Assembly (NCBI RefSeq): GCF_020360975.1
Contig: NW_025408669.1
Span: forward strand, 2,852,001-2,916,000
DNA: 64,000 nucleotides
Direction of reading: 5' to 3'
Source: Hirsutella rhossiliensis
Lineage: Eukaryota; Ascomycota; Sordariomycetes; Hypocreales; Ophiocordycipitaceae
The position numbers and the translations under genes were made by a program. Under the pieces are notes generated by a model. The model saw nothing but the letters and a program-made list of their open reading frames with translations. It ran no database searches and had not been told where the DNA came from. Positions 11,513-20,965 of this stretch are shown piece after piece. How positions within the stretch are numbered: position 1 is the first letter of the stretch; the number at the start of each line of letters is the position of its first letter.

Positions 11513-11950
11513 GTCTGAGTCCCCCCGGACTGCGACACGCATTTCATGAGTTCCTGATTGAACTCTGCACAGGCATGGCCGCATCGCAGCAACGGTCGAT
11601 CGAGCGCTGAGAGGTCGACAGTATGGACGGCACTGACCGTCTCCGTAAGTGGGCCTAAGACTCCGCTCAAAGCTTCAAGCTCGTCAATGAGATCGCGCAC
11701 ACGTTTGGGATGGTCTCGAAAACTCTGGACAGTGCTGTAAAGCGTAATGCTGGATTGGAAGGCGAACGTAGCCAGGGCCAATAGCCCGGAAGCCAGTCCT
11801 ACCGGCTCGGCCATCGCGGTGGACGGCCTCAGGCATGAAGAGAGCGTGTAGGAAGATTGCAGGAAGGTGTAACAAATAGTTGTGGGGTGATCGCTCGTTT
11901 TGTGATCTGCGAGGCGGTGCCTAGAGCTTCTTTGCCATACTTGATTGGTT

Positions 11951-12023
11951 CATCTCAGCCGAATGCCCCACGTGACCTGGCAGGTGACCTACTCCGCCCT
12001 TCCTGCTCGCGTTCCAACAACAT
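11951..12023 (-). repeat. Inverted repeat, right copy, flanking the STAND gene
   Basis: Inverted partner of 7078-7147, about 140 bp upstream of the STAND start codon. Confidence 0.7.
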
Positions 12024-12760
12024 GCTATATTACCGAAATTCTGCCTTACGACAATAAGCGGGAACGCCAGTGCGCCAATCAGTGGAGTTCGTGCGCCAGG
12101 GGGGTACCATGATTTGCCGCTTCTTAACTGGCTCAGCACACAACAAGGTGAATACGTGCAAAAAACAATTCTTTGACTTTCTGGCCAAATTTTCGAAACG
12201 GCCACTGAAATCCGAAACACCCATACCATGAAAATCGCCTCGACCGCCGTCCCCTGCCTACGGAAGTGCAGCCGTGCGCACGTTGTTGCGGGTGCGCTAC
12301 GTGGCTGCAAAGATGGCGAGAACAGGCGGAAAATTCGCTCTGCTTGCGCTGGAGCCCCAACGGGAACCTTGGTCGGCGGGTTGACCGGGGTAATTAGCGC
12401 CATGCGCCAACCTGACGTGACTTAATTCAGGGCTGCAGATATAATCGTAGGCTTTAACCGTGCCGTACCTTCCTCTCTCCACATTCTGCTCCACTTTCTT
12501 TCGTCCCATGCAGAAACCTGATTCCCCCCCCCTATAAGTGCAAAATATGGTCAAGGACGAGGAAGGCGGCGGCAACAAAGAGTGCACCCCGTGCCGCTTT
12601 GGTTATTCATGACTCGTGATTGGTGAGCACTATCGTTGCGTTGTTGGTCTGCTGTGCTGCTAATGCATCATCGCAGTTCGTTGTTGGGCTCCACTTTAAC
12701 CTACTAGGATGCACCAGCGTACCACAGAGCGTGGACAGACGGAAGGAACGTCATCTGGAC
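12024..12760. other. No supported gene
   Basis: Open frames on the minus strand (such as the one from 12403) show no known domain and lack a convincing start context. Confidence 0.4.
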
Positions 12761-12762
12761 TA

Positions 12763-15302
12763 CCCGTTGGTCTAAGCGTGGTGGGGCCACGGCAGCCCAC
12801 TAAAGGTCTGACGCCCTTTAAATGGCACAAAAAATCCGTGACATCACAAAAAATCCGTGACAGCTGCCTCGCCAATTCTGGCCAGTGAAAATGGGTGCAT
12901 CTCTACAAATCGCTTCACACAGCCTTGAAATAGACGTTTTTATCTCAAACAATCACTTTTACCAGCTTCTATGATAAGCTCAAAAACTTCATATATTGAC
13001 AGAAAAAGCAAAAGGCTACGTCTTTGGCGACATTTTTAACCCGCTGGCCGACGGGTTTCGAGACAATTGCCTGCCTTTAGAGATCCGTAGCAAGCGTTTA
13101 CACGATATTAGCACCTCTTTTGTGCTTCTTCGAGCCTTTACACTGCTTCATCCAGTCACTTAGCGTCTCCAGTATGTTACGAAATGGCCGGATATGATGT
13201 TCAGGACACGGCGTATCCGCAAGAGATCTAGCCACCCTAATTGGGCGGCGACGAAGAAGAATTCCTTGAGTCCTTGAATTCTACCGCTCTGTGTATATCT
13301 CTATAAACATTATAGTCACTAGTTTTGTTGTTCTCGTTGCCGTTAAAGCGGTCTATGCCACGGGGCTGCTATATCAACCTTGCCGAGCAACGACGACATT
13401 ATGATATACCTATTCTCGAGTGGGTGCGGCCTCCGCTCCGCGCAGACAAAGACATATCCTGAGCTGCTACTTGCACTTTTATTGTCAGTAAATAATGTAT
13501 GTGCTTGTAATTTTTAAGAGGCGCCTTTGTAGAGGGTCTCGTTTTGGAAGACTCTTCAAGTGTAACGTCCGCTCGCCCCCGGCGAGTTGTAACCTGGGCG
13601 TTAATTATTTTGGGGGATTTTCGTTCTGATTTCTGCCAGCGCTTCAATTAACTCATAAGTTCGGTAACTAATTGCGAAGCTGCTTCGAATGCAAGTTTTG
13701 CTGTCACCGGGTCCCTGCTCGGTGTGACTCTCAAAGCTAAGCTTTGCTTGAGCTTGTCTTGCAGTTCTTGATGAACAGACCGAACGGCTCGCCGAAATTG
13801 CCACGCACCCTCCTGCATTTTTGCTTCTCCATACATTTGCCGCATTCACTTATGGAGGGCTCGACCTGGATTTGCGGGATAAGCGCTTCTGTTCCATCTC
13901 TTGCAGTCGACTGTAGCAATGCAGTCCTCCCTGAGTTTGGCAAAGGAAGATACCTGTTACAGCCAAATGACCTGTCTCCCGAGGCCTGAGCGTGCCTTTT
14001 AGTGCGCAGAAGACGCCATGAACCTCTCGCGAAGAGAGGGTGCAAGTGATGAATAGATTATGTTTCTTGTCCTTTTTTTCTTCTTCCTCCCTAACAAAAA
14101 GTGACTTCTTATAGTTCTGTCACCTGTGGCTGCCTTGTGGTGGCGATGTCGCCACCCAGGCCGCCTAGATGACGTTGTCATCTAGAAGGTTCGATACCAC
14201 CGCTTAACAACAACATTATTCATCCTTCTCAGTCACCTTTGCTAGAGTCAGCCCGACTAGGTAACCTCCGGACCTAGATCGTTAACCCGTTTTCACGACA
14301 GAACCAGCGGTAGAGGCGTCTAGTCCATCCAGGAAATATTCGAGCGTTGCCGAACCCGCGCAAAGCAGACGCTGATATCAATAGCAATTTACAAGCCCAA
14401 ATCGTAGCATGGAACGCGCGGAACAAGCCTGAGGTAAAGTGAAACATTCCAGAGCATTTTATTTGCTCATAAACATGCATGATTGTGGCTTTTCTGCCTC
14501 GGGAACTTCTATTCGACTCTAGTGCGTGGTGCTAGTATTACAGTCTACACACGAATGATCGGTCCCGACCCGACTTAATTTTGACCCCGAATCCCCAAGA
14601 CTCTTACACAAGTGTCTATTATGTTCTCTTGGGGTTAGAAAAGACGCCACTGGCCTTCACAATGCTTTGCGCTTCGAAAAACCCCCGTGCTCTCTCGGCG
14701 ACTTGAATAAGTCTTTTCAATGAACAAGCGGGTTTCGTGCCAGGATACGAGCAAATTACGTGACTATAGACATTCTATGGCTTGATTTCTCTGTCGTCTC
14801 GTATATATGGCAGCTTAAGCTGCTCCTTGCCTGCTGGCATACCGGGACGTGCCACGACTGCATGTACGCCTCCAGGGCGCTATCTTTATCCACTGTCGAC
14901 GGGGTCCAGAGCCCGGGAAAAGAATCCAACTATATTAAAAGCTGCCCTCTATACAGCTACATTGTTTATTTTCCACCAGCAAGCTGCTTTGCGGATGAAA
15001 CGGGATGTCGAACATGGTGCTTCGGCAGGTTCCAGGATAGCCCCTGGCGGCCGTTGTAACGCGATAACGGTTCGTGCGGCCAACAGGACGCTTTCATTCT
15101 GGATCACGATAGTCTGCTCCGTTTTAATAGGTATCAAATTCTGGGTTGGGCTGAAAAACTCTAGTGAAAGGCATTTGGGATAGGATCTTGAAGGAAGTCA
15201 GCTGTCACAGATTTTTTGTGATGTCACGGATTTTTTGTGCCAACTAAAGGGCGTCAGACCTTTAGTGGGCTGCCGTGGCCCCACCACGCTTAGACCAACG
15301 GG
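12763..15302 (-). mobile_element. Decayed pogo element, CCCGTTGG family, copy A
   Basis: Left TIR 12763-12866 and right TIR 15199-15302 are about 104 bp and differ at only a few positions; both start CCCGTTGGTCTAAGCGTGGT. TA flanks each end (12761-12762, 15303-15304). The minus strand holds a decayed transposase that lines up with copy B: DSALEAYMQSWHVP near 14870 matches DNALVAYIQWMERTG, and GFGNARIFPGW near 14350 matches GFSNAQIHLEW. Many stops and shifts show it is dead, although the TIRs are well kept. A solo LTR (14025-14300) is inserted in it. Confidence 0.82.
14025..14300 (-). mobile_element. Solo LTR of a copia-type family (276 bp)
   Basis: On the minus strand it begins TGTCGTGAAAACGGG and ends CTCTCTTCGCGAGA. 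A perfect 5-bp duplication GAACC flanks it (14020-14024, 14301-14305). A second copy, with about four differences, lies at 35883-36158 in the other orientation. Removing it rejoins the transposase homology of pogo copy A (RWFMASSAH against RWSWASSAQ in copy B). Confidence 0.85.
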
Positions 15303-15783
15303 TAGCTGGACATTTCCTGATAGGCCTTCTGCGGCGGCGGCTGCCTCCGCCTCCCCGCTGGCCGCGCCCCACGGGCGTCATCCTTCTTCTGCCTCGTCTG
15401 CATTCGACCTCGTCCGCGCCGCCTCCTACTCGCTTGCCACGCCCCCGTCGACCGCGCCGCCCACGCCTTCTAAGGCCCAGGCACCGGCTGTCGCTGATCC
15501 TGTGACGCCGCCGCCTAAACACGCCTGCCCGGGCGCGCTTGATGTCCTGGCCAAGAGGGCGCGCCTCTTGCAGCAGCGGCAGTCCCTTCCTTCTTCCTCC
15601 TCGAGCACTATTGGCTCGCCTGCCACTTCTTCCTCCCCCCAACCATCCGCCTTGTCCTCTAGGCCGCCCGGTGACCCGCCCGCTCCTGCCCCGGCTGCCG
15701 GCCTGGGCTCCCTTCTTGACTCTATCACTGCGAGCACTGCCGACCCGCCTGCCCGGCCCCTCCGCCAACGCAAGGACAAATAA
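15303..15783 (+). CDS. Ser/Pro/Ala-rich open frame, function unknown
   Basis: The open frame begins inside the TIR of the neighbouring pogo element (at 15235) and runs out to a stop at 15783, so its true N-terminus is probably lost. The protein is low-complexity and rich in Ala, Pro and Ser. It contains a short helical patch (DVLAKRARLLQQRQSL) and ends in basic residues (RPLRQRKDK). It could be the 3' remnant of a gene cut by the transposon. No family is recognised, and GC-rich composition alone could keep the frame open. Confidence 0.25.
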
Positions 15784-15940
15784 TCCCAGTACCTGAATAT
15801 TATCACCATCTATACCTACTGTCCTTACAAGGGATAACCTATACTATCTACTACATTTATTTTTAAACATTACATTTGGTCTACAAACTGGCTACTTCAT
15901 ACTCTCTTACTCCATGTATGAGGCTATTATCTATTCCTTT

Positions 15941-16167
15941 TGTTGAAAAGTAGGGTCACGATCCAGGCTTGAGGGACCAAAAGGAGTGAGATGCAAGGAG
16001 GATGACTGAGCTTCTGCTGGAAGAGACTGGTTGTCTTTAGAAGGTTCTAGGTCATGTCGGATTTGTCAGCTGTGTCTATATAAGACGTAGCCTTCCGCTC
16101 TTCTCTAAAGGAGAGCGAACAGAACACAAAAAAAGATACATCTTTTGCTACCTCGCACTTCGCAACA
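15941..16167 (+). mobile_element. Solo copia-type LTR (227 bp)
   Basis: Begins TGTTGAAAAGTAGG, ends CTTCGCAACA, and has a perfect 5-bp duplication CCTTT on both sides (15936-15940, 16168-16172). An LTR-type TATA element (CTATATAAGAC) lies near 16075-16085. There is no internal coding sequence, so this is a recombination remnant. It does not match the other LTRs of the window. Confidence 0.85.
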
Positions 16168-16235
16168 CCTTTAACCTTACACAAGCTAATAACCTTACTT
16201 ACTAATAATATACCCGATTTTCGTCATCACTTTGT

Positions 16236-16838
16236 CTATATCCTAAACGTTGTAGCTTTCTTCCAGCTTATCTTTGGCTTACGTCCCTTCTTGTGCGCCT
16301 TCCAGTCCTCTTTTTGGTGCTCGTGCTGCAGTACACCACCGCCTTGCATCGGCTGCACCACCTAGCCCCGGCCGTCTCTCCGCACACCCGACATACCTTC
16401 CCTTCCGTGCTCTGCGGCTCCTGCCCTTGCTTCGGCCTCGGCCCTGTACTTCTGTCTGCCTTCCCCATTTCCGCCACCGTGTCTTGCATTGCCTGCCAGC
16501 TGCCTCATCATTATTTCGCACTCTTCTTGGCCGCAAAACCACGACACGACCACGAGGACGAAGGGAGTCTCTGCGTGGAGGAACGACATTGGGCTCTGTA
16601 GGATATCTTTGGTCGGCTCGCTGCACCTCTCGCAGTATGCCTCTGCCGCCTTCCGACATGCTGCCTCGTGCTCCTTTAGAATTGGCCCTATCCATTGTAA
16701 AAATCGTCTACCGTCTTCGCTACCCGGCTGAGCTCGCCCTGCTTGCGTGACGAGTGTCTCCGGGATGCTATGCCTGTATTCAAGCTCTGTCGCCCCAAAG
16801 TCGCACCAGAACTTGACGGATATGGTCCGGGTAGCCAT
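16236..16838 (-). pseudogene. MYND zinc-finger protein, frameshifted
   Basis: The frame starts at 16838 with MATRTISVKFWCDFG and is open to about 16490. There the sequence shifts frame: QLAGNA is followed in the next frame by MQDTVAEMGKADRS. The second part carries the MYND pattern CRVCGETAGARWCSRCKAVVYC. After YCST a further shift is needed to reach QKEDWKAHKKGRK, the usual MYND tail, ending at 16236. MYND domains bind proline-rich partners. Short introns could in principle explain the shifts, but no matching GT..AG pairs were found. A pseudogene is the simpler reading. Confidence 0.6.
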
Positions 16839-17279
16839 GGTGTCGTTGTTTTTTTGCCTGGTAGATTAAATAAACGCCTCTGTTCCTCTCCCCCATTCCT
16901 TCCTTTATGCTTCTCTTGTAGTCTTTTCCCTCACTTACCCCGCACATGTCATCGCTGCTTTGCTTGCCTTGTTGCTTTTTCTGCCCATTCCCGCTGCAGG
17001 CACGACGCCCCAGGCCAGGCATAAATCGCCGCTTGCTACCGCATGGACATGCCTTCCTGCATGCTTTAGTCCCTGACGCTACCGCCTGCCTTCTTTCCTT
17101 CTCACCCTCTGGGTTTTTCACTCTCTCACTTCTAACCCAGTCTTCCGTCTTCGTTCCGAAAGGCCTATTGCGCAACCCGTGCGGGGTTGCCTTACCCGTC
17201 AGTAGATAAGTGGGTATCGGGAAGCCACTAATTTCTCAGCTGCTCCTTTCTCAGCTGCTCCTTTATTTGCTGCGCGGCT
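16839..17279. other. Spacer, no supported gene
   Basis: A 131-codon basic frame exists on the minus strand (17175-16780) without a recognisable domain. A 16-bp unit (TTTCTCAGCTGCTCC) is repeated twice in tandem near 17232-17265. Confidence 0.35.
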
Positions 17280-17963
17280 CTTAGCCATGGAAAAATTCTC
17301 TCACAACCAAGCCCACGCTCTCTTTGCACAGGCATGGATCACGAGAGTTCATTAGTGGTCTAAATATCCTCCTGCTTGGCGACTTCTTTCAGTTCCCCTG
17401 TGCTGCAGAAGCGTCTTTATTACGACAAGGAGGTGCAAGGAGGTGCAAGGAGTAGAGATCAAGGGCAGGAATGCACATCGGCGCTTCGACAAGACGGTTT
17501 TCTTGACGGTTGCCCAGCGTCAGCGCGGCAAAGAACAGAAGGGGGCACATTTCGCACGGCCCTCGATCAATTGCGACTGCACCGTCTATTCCAGGAGTCC
17601 TGGAAGCTCCTCTCCAGCCGCGTGCAGACGAAGCTGGACAATCAGGAGGTGGCCATGTTCGTCAATCCCCTACGAGTATACGCCACGAAAGACAGGGTTA
17701 ACGAGTATAACAACTACCACCTCGACCGCCTAGGCCGGCCTGTCATCCAGGTCATGGCTATGAGCGTTGGTGCCGGTGCTGCTGCTGCTCCTGACGACAA
17801 GGCAGGCAACCTTGCGAAGCAGAGTCCCGTATGCGTTGGCGCCCGTCTGATGCTGACGTCCAACCTTGGCAGCCAGTTGGCCTCTGCAACGGCGCACGTG
17901 GTACAGTGTACGATATCGCCTGGGCGCCTGGAGTACTGTACTGATTGTTCGGTGACTGGTTGA
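17280..17963 (+). pseudogene. Helitron/Pif1-like helicase fragment
   Basis: The plus strand encodes the middle of a Pif1-type helicase. Near 17375 it has LLGDFFQF (Walker B-like). KGRNAHRRFDKTVFLTVAQ follows, then FRTALDQLRLHRL and CVGARLMLTSNL (helicase motif region near 17850). The N-terminal Walker A part is missing. A 10-bp tandem duplication (GTGCAAGGAG) near 17430-17455 shifts the frame; without it DKEVQGVEIKGRN would read on. A second shift lies near 17545. It resembles the same Helitron family as 3660-5340, from a different part of the protein. Confidence 0.75.
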
Positions 17964-18135
17964 CTGTTGGCCAGACTCGCAGCCTTCGGCTGATTGTACG
18001 CCTTGCACCACATCCCTGAAGTGCAAGGTGTGACGCAGTATTTTAATAATAATAATAATAAGTCCTTTCGTTCCTCACTCAAAGCCACGGGCATAAAGTC
18101 CTTTCGTTCCTCATCCTTTCGTTCCTCAAGGCACC

Positions 18136-19888
18136 ATGGCGACTTTGCTAATTGTGCAACGCGTCGTTCTTGCCATAATTTTTCTAGTCTTTCTGAGATA
18201 CTTCCGACGAAAATCGGCATTGAAACTCCCACCGGGACCAAAGCCGTGGCCCATTATCGGAAACCTCAAAGATCTTCCCCCGGCAGGAGTGCCAGAGTAT
18301 CAGCATTGGCTCAAGCATAAAGATGCATTCGGCCTGGTAAGCTCCGTGACCGTACTGGGCCAGACGCTTGTCATCATTCACGACCGAAGAGCGGCATTTG
18401 AGCTCTTGGAGAAAGCGGCGAGGAAGACGTCCGGCCGACCGCCGATGCAATTTGCTCACCAGCTATGTGGCTTCAACCGCTTTCTGCCTGGTCGCCAGTT
18501 CGATGATACCTATCGATGGCACCGCAAGCTGATTCATCAACAGCTTGGCACTAAATCAGCGGCCACCAGGTATAACGACATTGTCTACGGAGAAGTGCAG
18601 CATTTTCTGATACGCATCTCGCGTGAGCCAGAAAACTTGCTCAAGCTTTTCAAGATGTAGGCTTTTATTTTTCTTTCGTCATTAAATGCCCTCAAACCAA
18701 AGAACCCCATGGATTTGTTGCATTACTGGAGCGGAGATAGTATAACGGATTAATTGTTGCGTGGCAGCTAGATGTTCATTATCTAATTTCGTAATTAGCG
18801 TCACAGGTGCCATCATTCTCAAGATAACATATGGCTATTCCATCGAACAGCAAAAGTCCGATCCGTTGGTCGACCTCATCGACAAAATGATGACGAATTT
18901 CTCCTTTGCCTTTACTCCCATGCACTGGATGGTGGATATCGTGCCGGCGCTCAGGCATCTCCCCAATAGTCTTCCCGGCATGAAGTTCAAGGAGACGGCT
19001 CGACGATGGGATCAAATCAACCAGGCAGTTGCCGACGTACCCTACCTCTTTGTTCGCAAGCAAATGGACAGTGGCAACAATCGGCCGTCATACGTCTCAA
19101 GACTGCTTCAAGAGTACAGAGAGGAAGGTTCAGGCGACTCCGAAAAAGACTTGCGTCAGTATGAGGACGCAATCAAGCACACGGCGGCGATACTGTTTGG
19201 CGGGGGCGCAGATACGTCTGCTTCCAACTTGAGCAGCTTCGTATTGGCCATGCTATTATACCCAGAGGTGCAGAGGAAGGCACAAAAAGAGATTGACAGC
19301 GTGACCGGCCCGGATAGACTACCGAGCTTTGTGGATCGAGACAAGCTGCCATACATTAACGGGATAACCAAGGAGTCTCTTCGCTGGTTACCTGTGGCAC
19401 CGATAGGAACCGCCCACACAATCAGCGAGGATACCACGTACGACTGTTACGATATTCCGAAGGGAGCTCATCTACTACCGGCAATTTGGTGGTTCACGCA
19501 TGACCCCAATGTCCACCGCGACCCCGACGCCTTCGACCCAGAACGATATTCCGCGCCGCGCAACGAGCCTGATCCTCGATTCGCCGTATTCGGTTTCGGG
19601 CGCAGAATTTGTCCGGGCCAGTTCCTTGCCGACTCAAACCTCTTCCTCATCATCGCACAAACTCTTTCGCTTTTTGAAGTTAGCAAAGCCGTTGCCGAAG
19701 ATGGATCGGAGATTGACGTCAAGCTCGGGGCTTTACCAGGTCTTATCGCTTACCCGGCCGATTTCCCATTCAAAATCAGGCCGAGAAACGCCCAAAAGGA
19801 GGAATTGTTGCGTAGAATCAAGGACGAAACTCCATGGGAGGGGAGCGACGCAAGCCGTCTAGAGAATATCTCTTCGTCCATATTCTAG
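18136..19888 (+). CDS. Cytochrome P450 monooxygenase, two exons
   Basis: Exon 1 is 18136-18656 and exon 2 is 18799-19888, giving 536 residues. The 142-bp intron starts GTAGGC and ends AATTAG; the join reads LFKIVTGAIILK. Residues about 5-20 form the membrane anchor, followed by the Pro-rich hinge PPGPKPWP (32-39). The I-helix motif is FGGGADTSASN (from 307), the ExxR motif is ESLR (366-369), and the heme loop FGFGRRICPG (438-447) has the ligand Cys at 445. All key residues are present. It resembles the fungal class related to O-methylsterigmatocystin oxidoreductase, which act in secondary metabolism, but no other pathway gene is nearby, so the substrate is unknown. It is likely ER-bound and needs a P450 reductase. 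Confidence 0.92.
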
Positions 19889-19978
19889 ATACACACGCGC
19901 ATGGATCAGAGACCACAGCGGGCAAGCATGACAGTCAGGGGGACCGTGTTGCATCAAAGTCAAGAATGGTAGTAGTAC

Positions 19979-20105
19979 TCTCGCGAAGAGAGCAGGGCAA
20001 GGGGCATAAAGTTTTCGGGTGCATGTGTTGTCCTTCATTTTTTCCTCCCTGTCTGCTGAACAATTCTCCCATTTATGCCCTTTGCCCTCTCTTCTTCAGT
20101 CTTCC
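19979..20105 (-). repeat. Partial copia LTR
   Basis: This stretch repeats the first ~127 bp of the LTR at 20162-20435 in the same orientation (both start TCTCGCGAAGAGAGCAGG). It lies 90 bp after the P450 stop codon. The rest of this LTR copy is missing. Confidence 0.6.
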
Positions 20106-20161
20106 ATCTCCTTCCTGGGAGCCAATAGATCCACGGGTCCGTACACGCACGGGTCGGGAGC

Positions 20162-20435
20162 TCTCGCGAAGAGAGCAGGGCAAGGGGCATAATGTTTTTA
20201 GGATGCATGTGTTCTCTTCCATTTTTCCTCCCTGTCTGCTGTACCATTCTCCCATTTATGCCCTTTGCCCTCTCTTCTTCAGCCTTCCATCTCCTTCTTT
20301 GCTGACTTACTAATGCATAGGCACCCTCTCTCCGCGTCAGCTTGCCACGTCCTCCCAGTTTCATCCTGTCTCGTCCCTACACCTTAAGCTAGCTATCAGG
20401 CTTCAGGACCAAGTCTTAAACCCTTCTTCTCGACA
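20162..20435 (-). repeat. 3' LTR of a truncated copia element
   Basis: On the minus strand it starts TGTCGAGAAGAAGGG and ends CTCTCTTCGCGAGA. It is preceded by a purine tract (AGCTAAGGGGA) that looks like a polypurine tract, next to the RNase H end of a copia pol. The terminal motifs resemble those of the 57-62 kb copia and of the 276-bp solo LTRs. Confidence 0.65.
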
Positions 20436-20515
20436 CATCCCCTTAGCTGTTGCCTATCCCTAGCAGAGGGAACAGATACAACCAGACTTGCAAGGGCAAC
20501 CTCAGTTGAGCCGGG

Positions 20516-20787
20516 CTAGTGTTCGTGTAGGTCGTGAGACGGCCTCATTCGGTGTTCCCTACAGTCCTTGATCTTGTCCTTCAGCGCCTCCAGCCTAGCC
20601 CCCAGTCTCAACCTTTCACCAATCTCTTCAAGCCCAATCAGCCGAAGGAATTCCGCTAGCTTCTGCTTTGGGAGAGCTTTTGTCAACCCATCGGCTCGCA
20701 TTTCAGCTGTTGGAACCCAACGAGGGCGTATTCTGCTTCCTTGCACTTCCTGACGTAGCCAGTGTTGGTGTATATCAACATGCCCAG
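20516..20787 (-). pseudogene. Copia pol C-terminus (RNase H end), truncated
   Basis: The minus strand reads HVDIHQHWLRQEVQ, then RIRPRWVPTAEMRADGLTKA, which is the conserved end of copia RNase H, and stops at 20516. Everything upstream of HVDIH is missing: the sequence switches at 20788 to a palindromic repeat. The 3' LTR follows downstream. Confidence 0.75.
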
Positions 20788-20965
20788 GGTGGCGATCAAC
20801 GCAACCAACTCAACCTCAGCCCTCAGTTGAGTGAGTTGACCGATTAATAAGCTTTTCCTCCGTTGAGTTGATCAACCTTGGCCCTATGTTGAGTTGGTTG
20901 GCGTTGCGTTGATGGTTGACCAGCTCCCCATGCCCCGTCTTCGTCTTAGTGCTTTGATCGCCACC
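20788..20965. repeat. 178-bp palindromic element with CAACTCAAC motifs
   Basis: The two ends are 12-bp inverted copies (GGTGGCGATCAA at 20788 and its complement ending at 20965). Inside, CAACTCAAC or its complement GTTGAGTTG recurs several times in both directions, with longer inverted pieces such as CAACGCAACCAACTCAAC. It lies exactly between a truncated copia and the 3' part of pogo copy B. No coding potential and no clear target duplication. Confidence 0.5.

Larger units (their letters stand above)
7568..11814 (-). pseudogene. STAND-type fungal N-terminal domain protein, interrupted and frameshifted
   Basis: The gene starts at 11814 with MAEPVGLASGLLALATFAFQ, the hydrophobic first helix typical of the fungal N-terminal domain (Fungal_N) of STAND/NLR-like proteins. 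Part one runs to 11513. An hAT-like element (8651-11512) then splits it, and the frame resumes with FRGWAKLKYMGDDIDGF at 8640. An 83-bp intron (8446-8528, GTACGT..TGTAG) follows. The last exon (8445-7568) is helical and coiled-coil rich and ends with a Ser/Pro tail. Two further one-base frameshifts lie near 8155 and 8040 (the latter in an A-run). No NACHT/NB-ARC or repeat domain follows, so it was a short regulator-like protein of about 440 residues. It is now dead. Confidence 0.75.

Noticed and set aside
11921..12403. 160-codon minus-strand frame upstream of the STAND gene
   Set aside because: Runs through the inverted repeat, no recognisable domain, and no promoter-like context.
14185..14215. 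GGTTCGATACC, similar to a tRNA B box, suggesting a tRNA or SINE
   Set aside because: It lies inside a 276-bp solo LTR with TG start and 5-bp duplications; no tRNA cloverleaf or A box fits, and the second copy is an LTR too.
15262..15768. 168-codon Arg/Gly-rich minus-strand frame
   Set aside because: Antisense of a GC-rich open frame; begins in a transposon TIR region and has only low-complexity sequence.
19979..20435. Tandem duplication of about 130 bp thought to be a satellite
   Set aside because: The second unit is a copia 3' LTR beside a pol end, and the first is a partial LTR of the same family.
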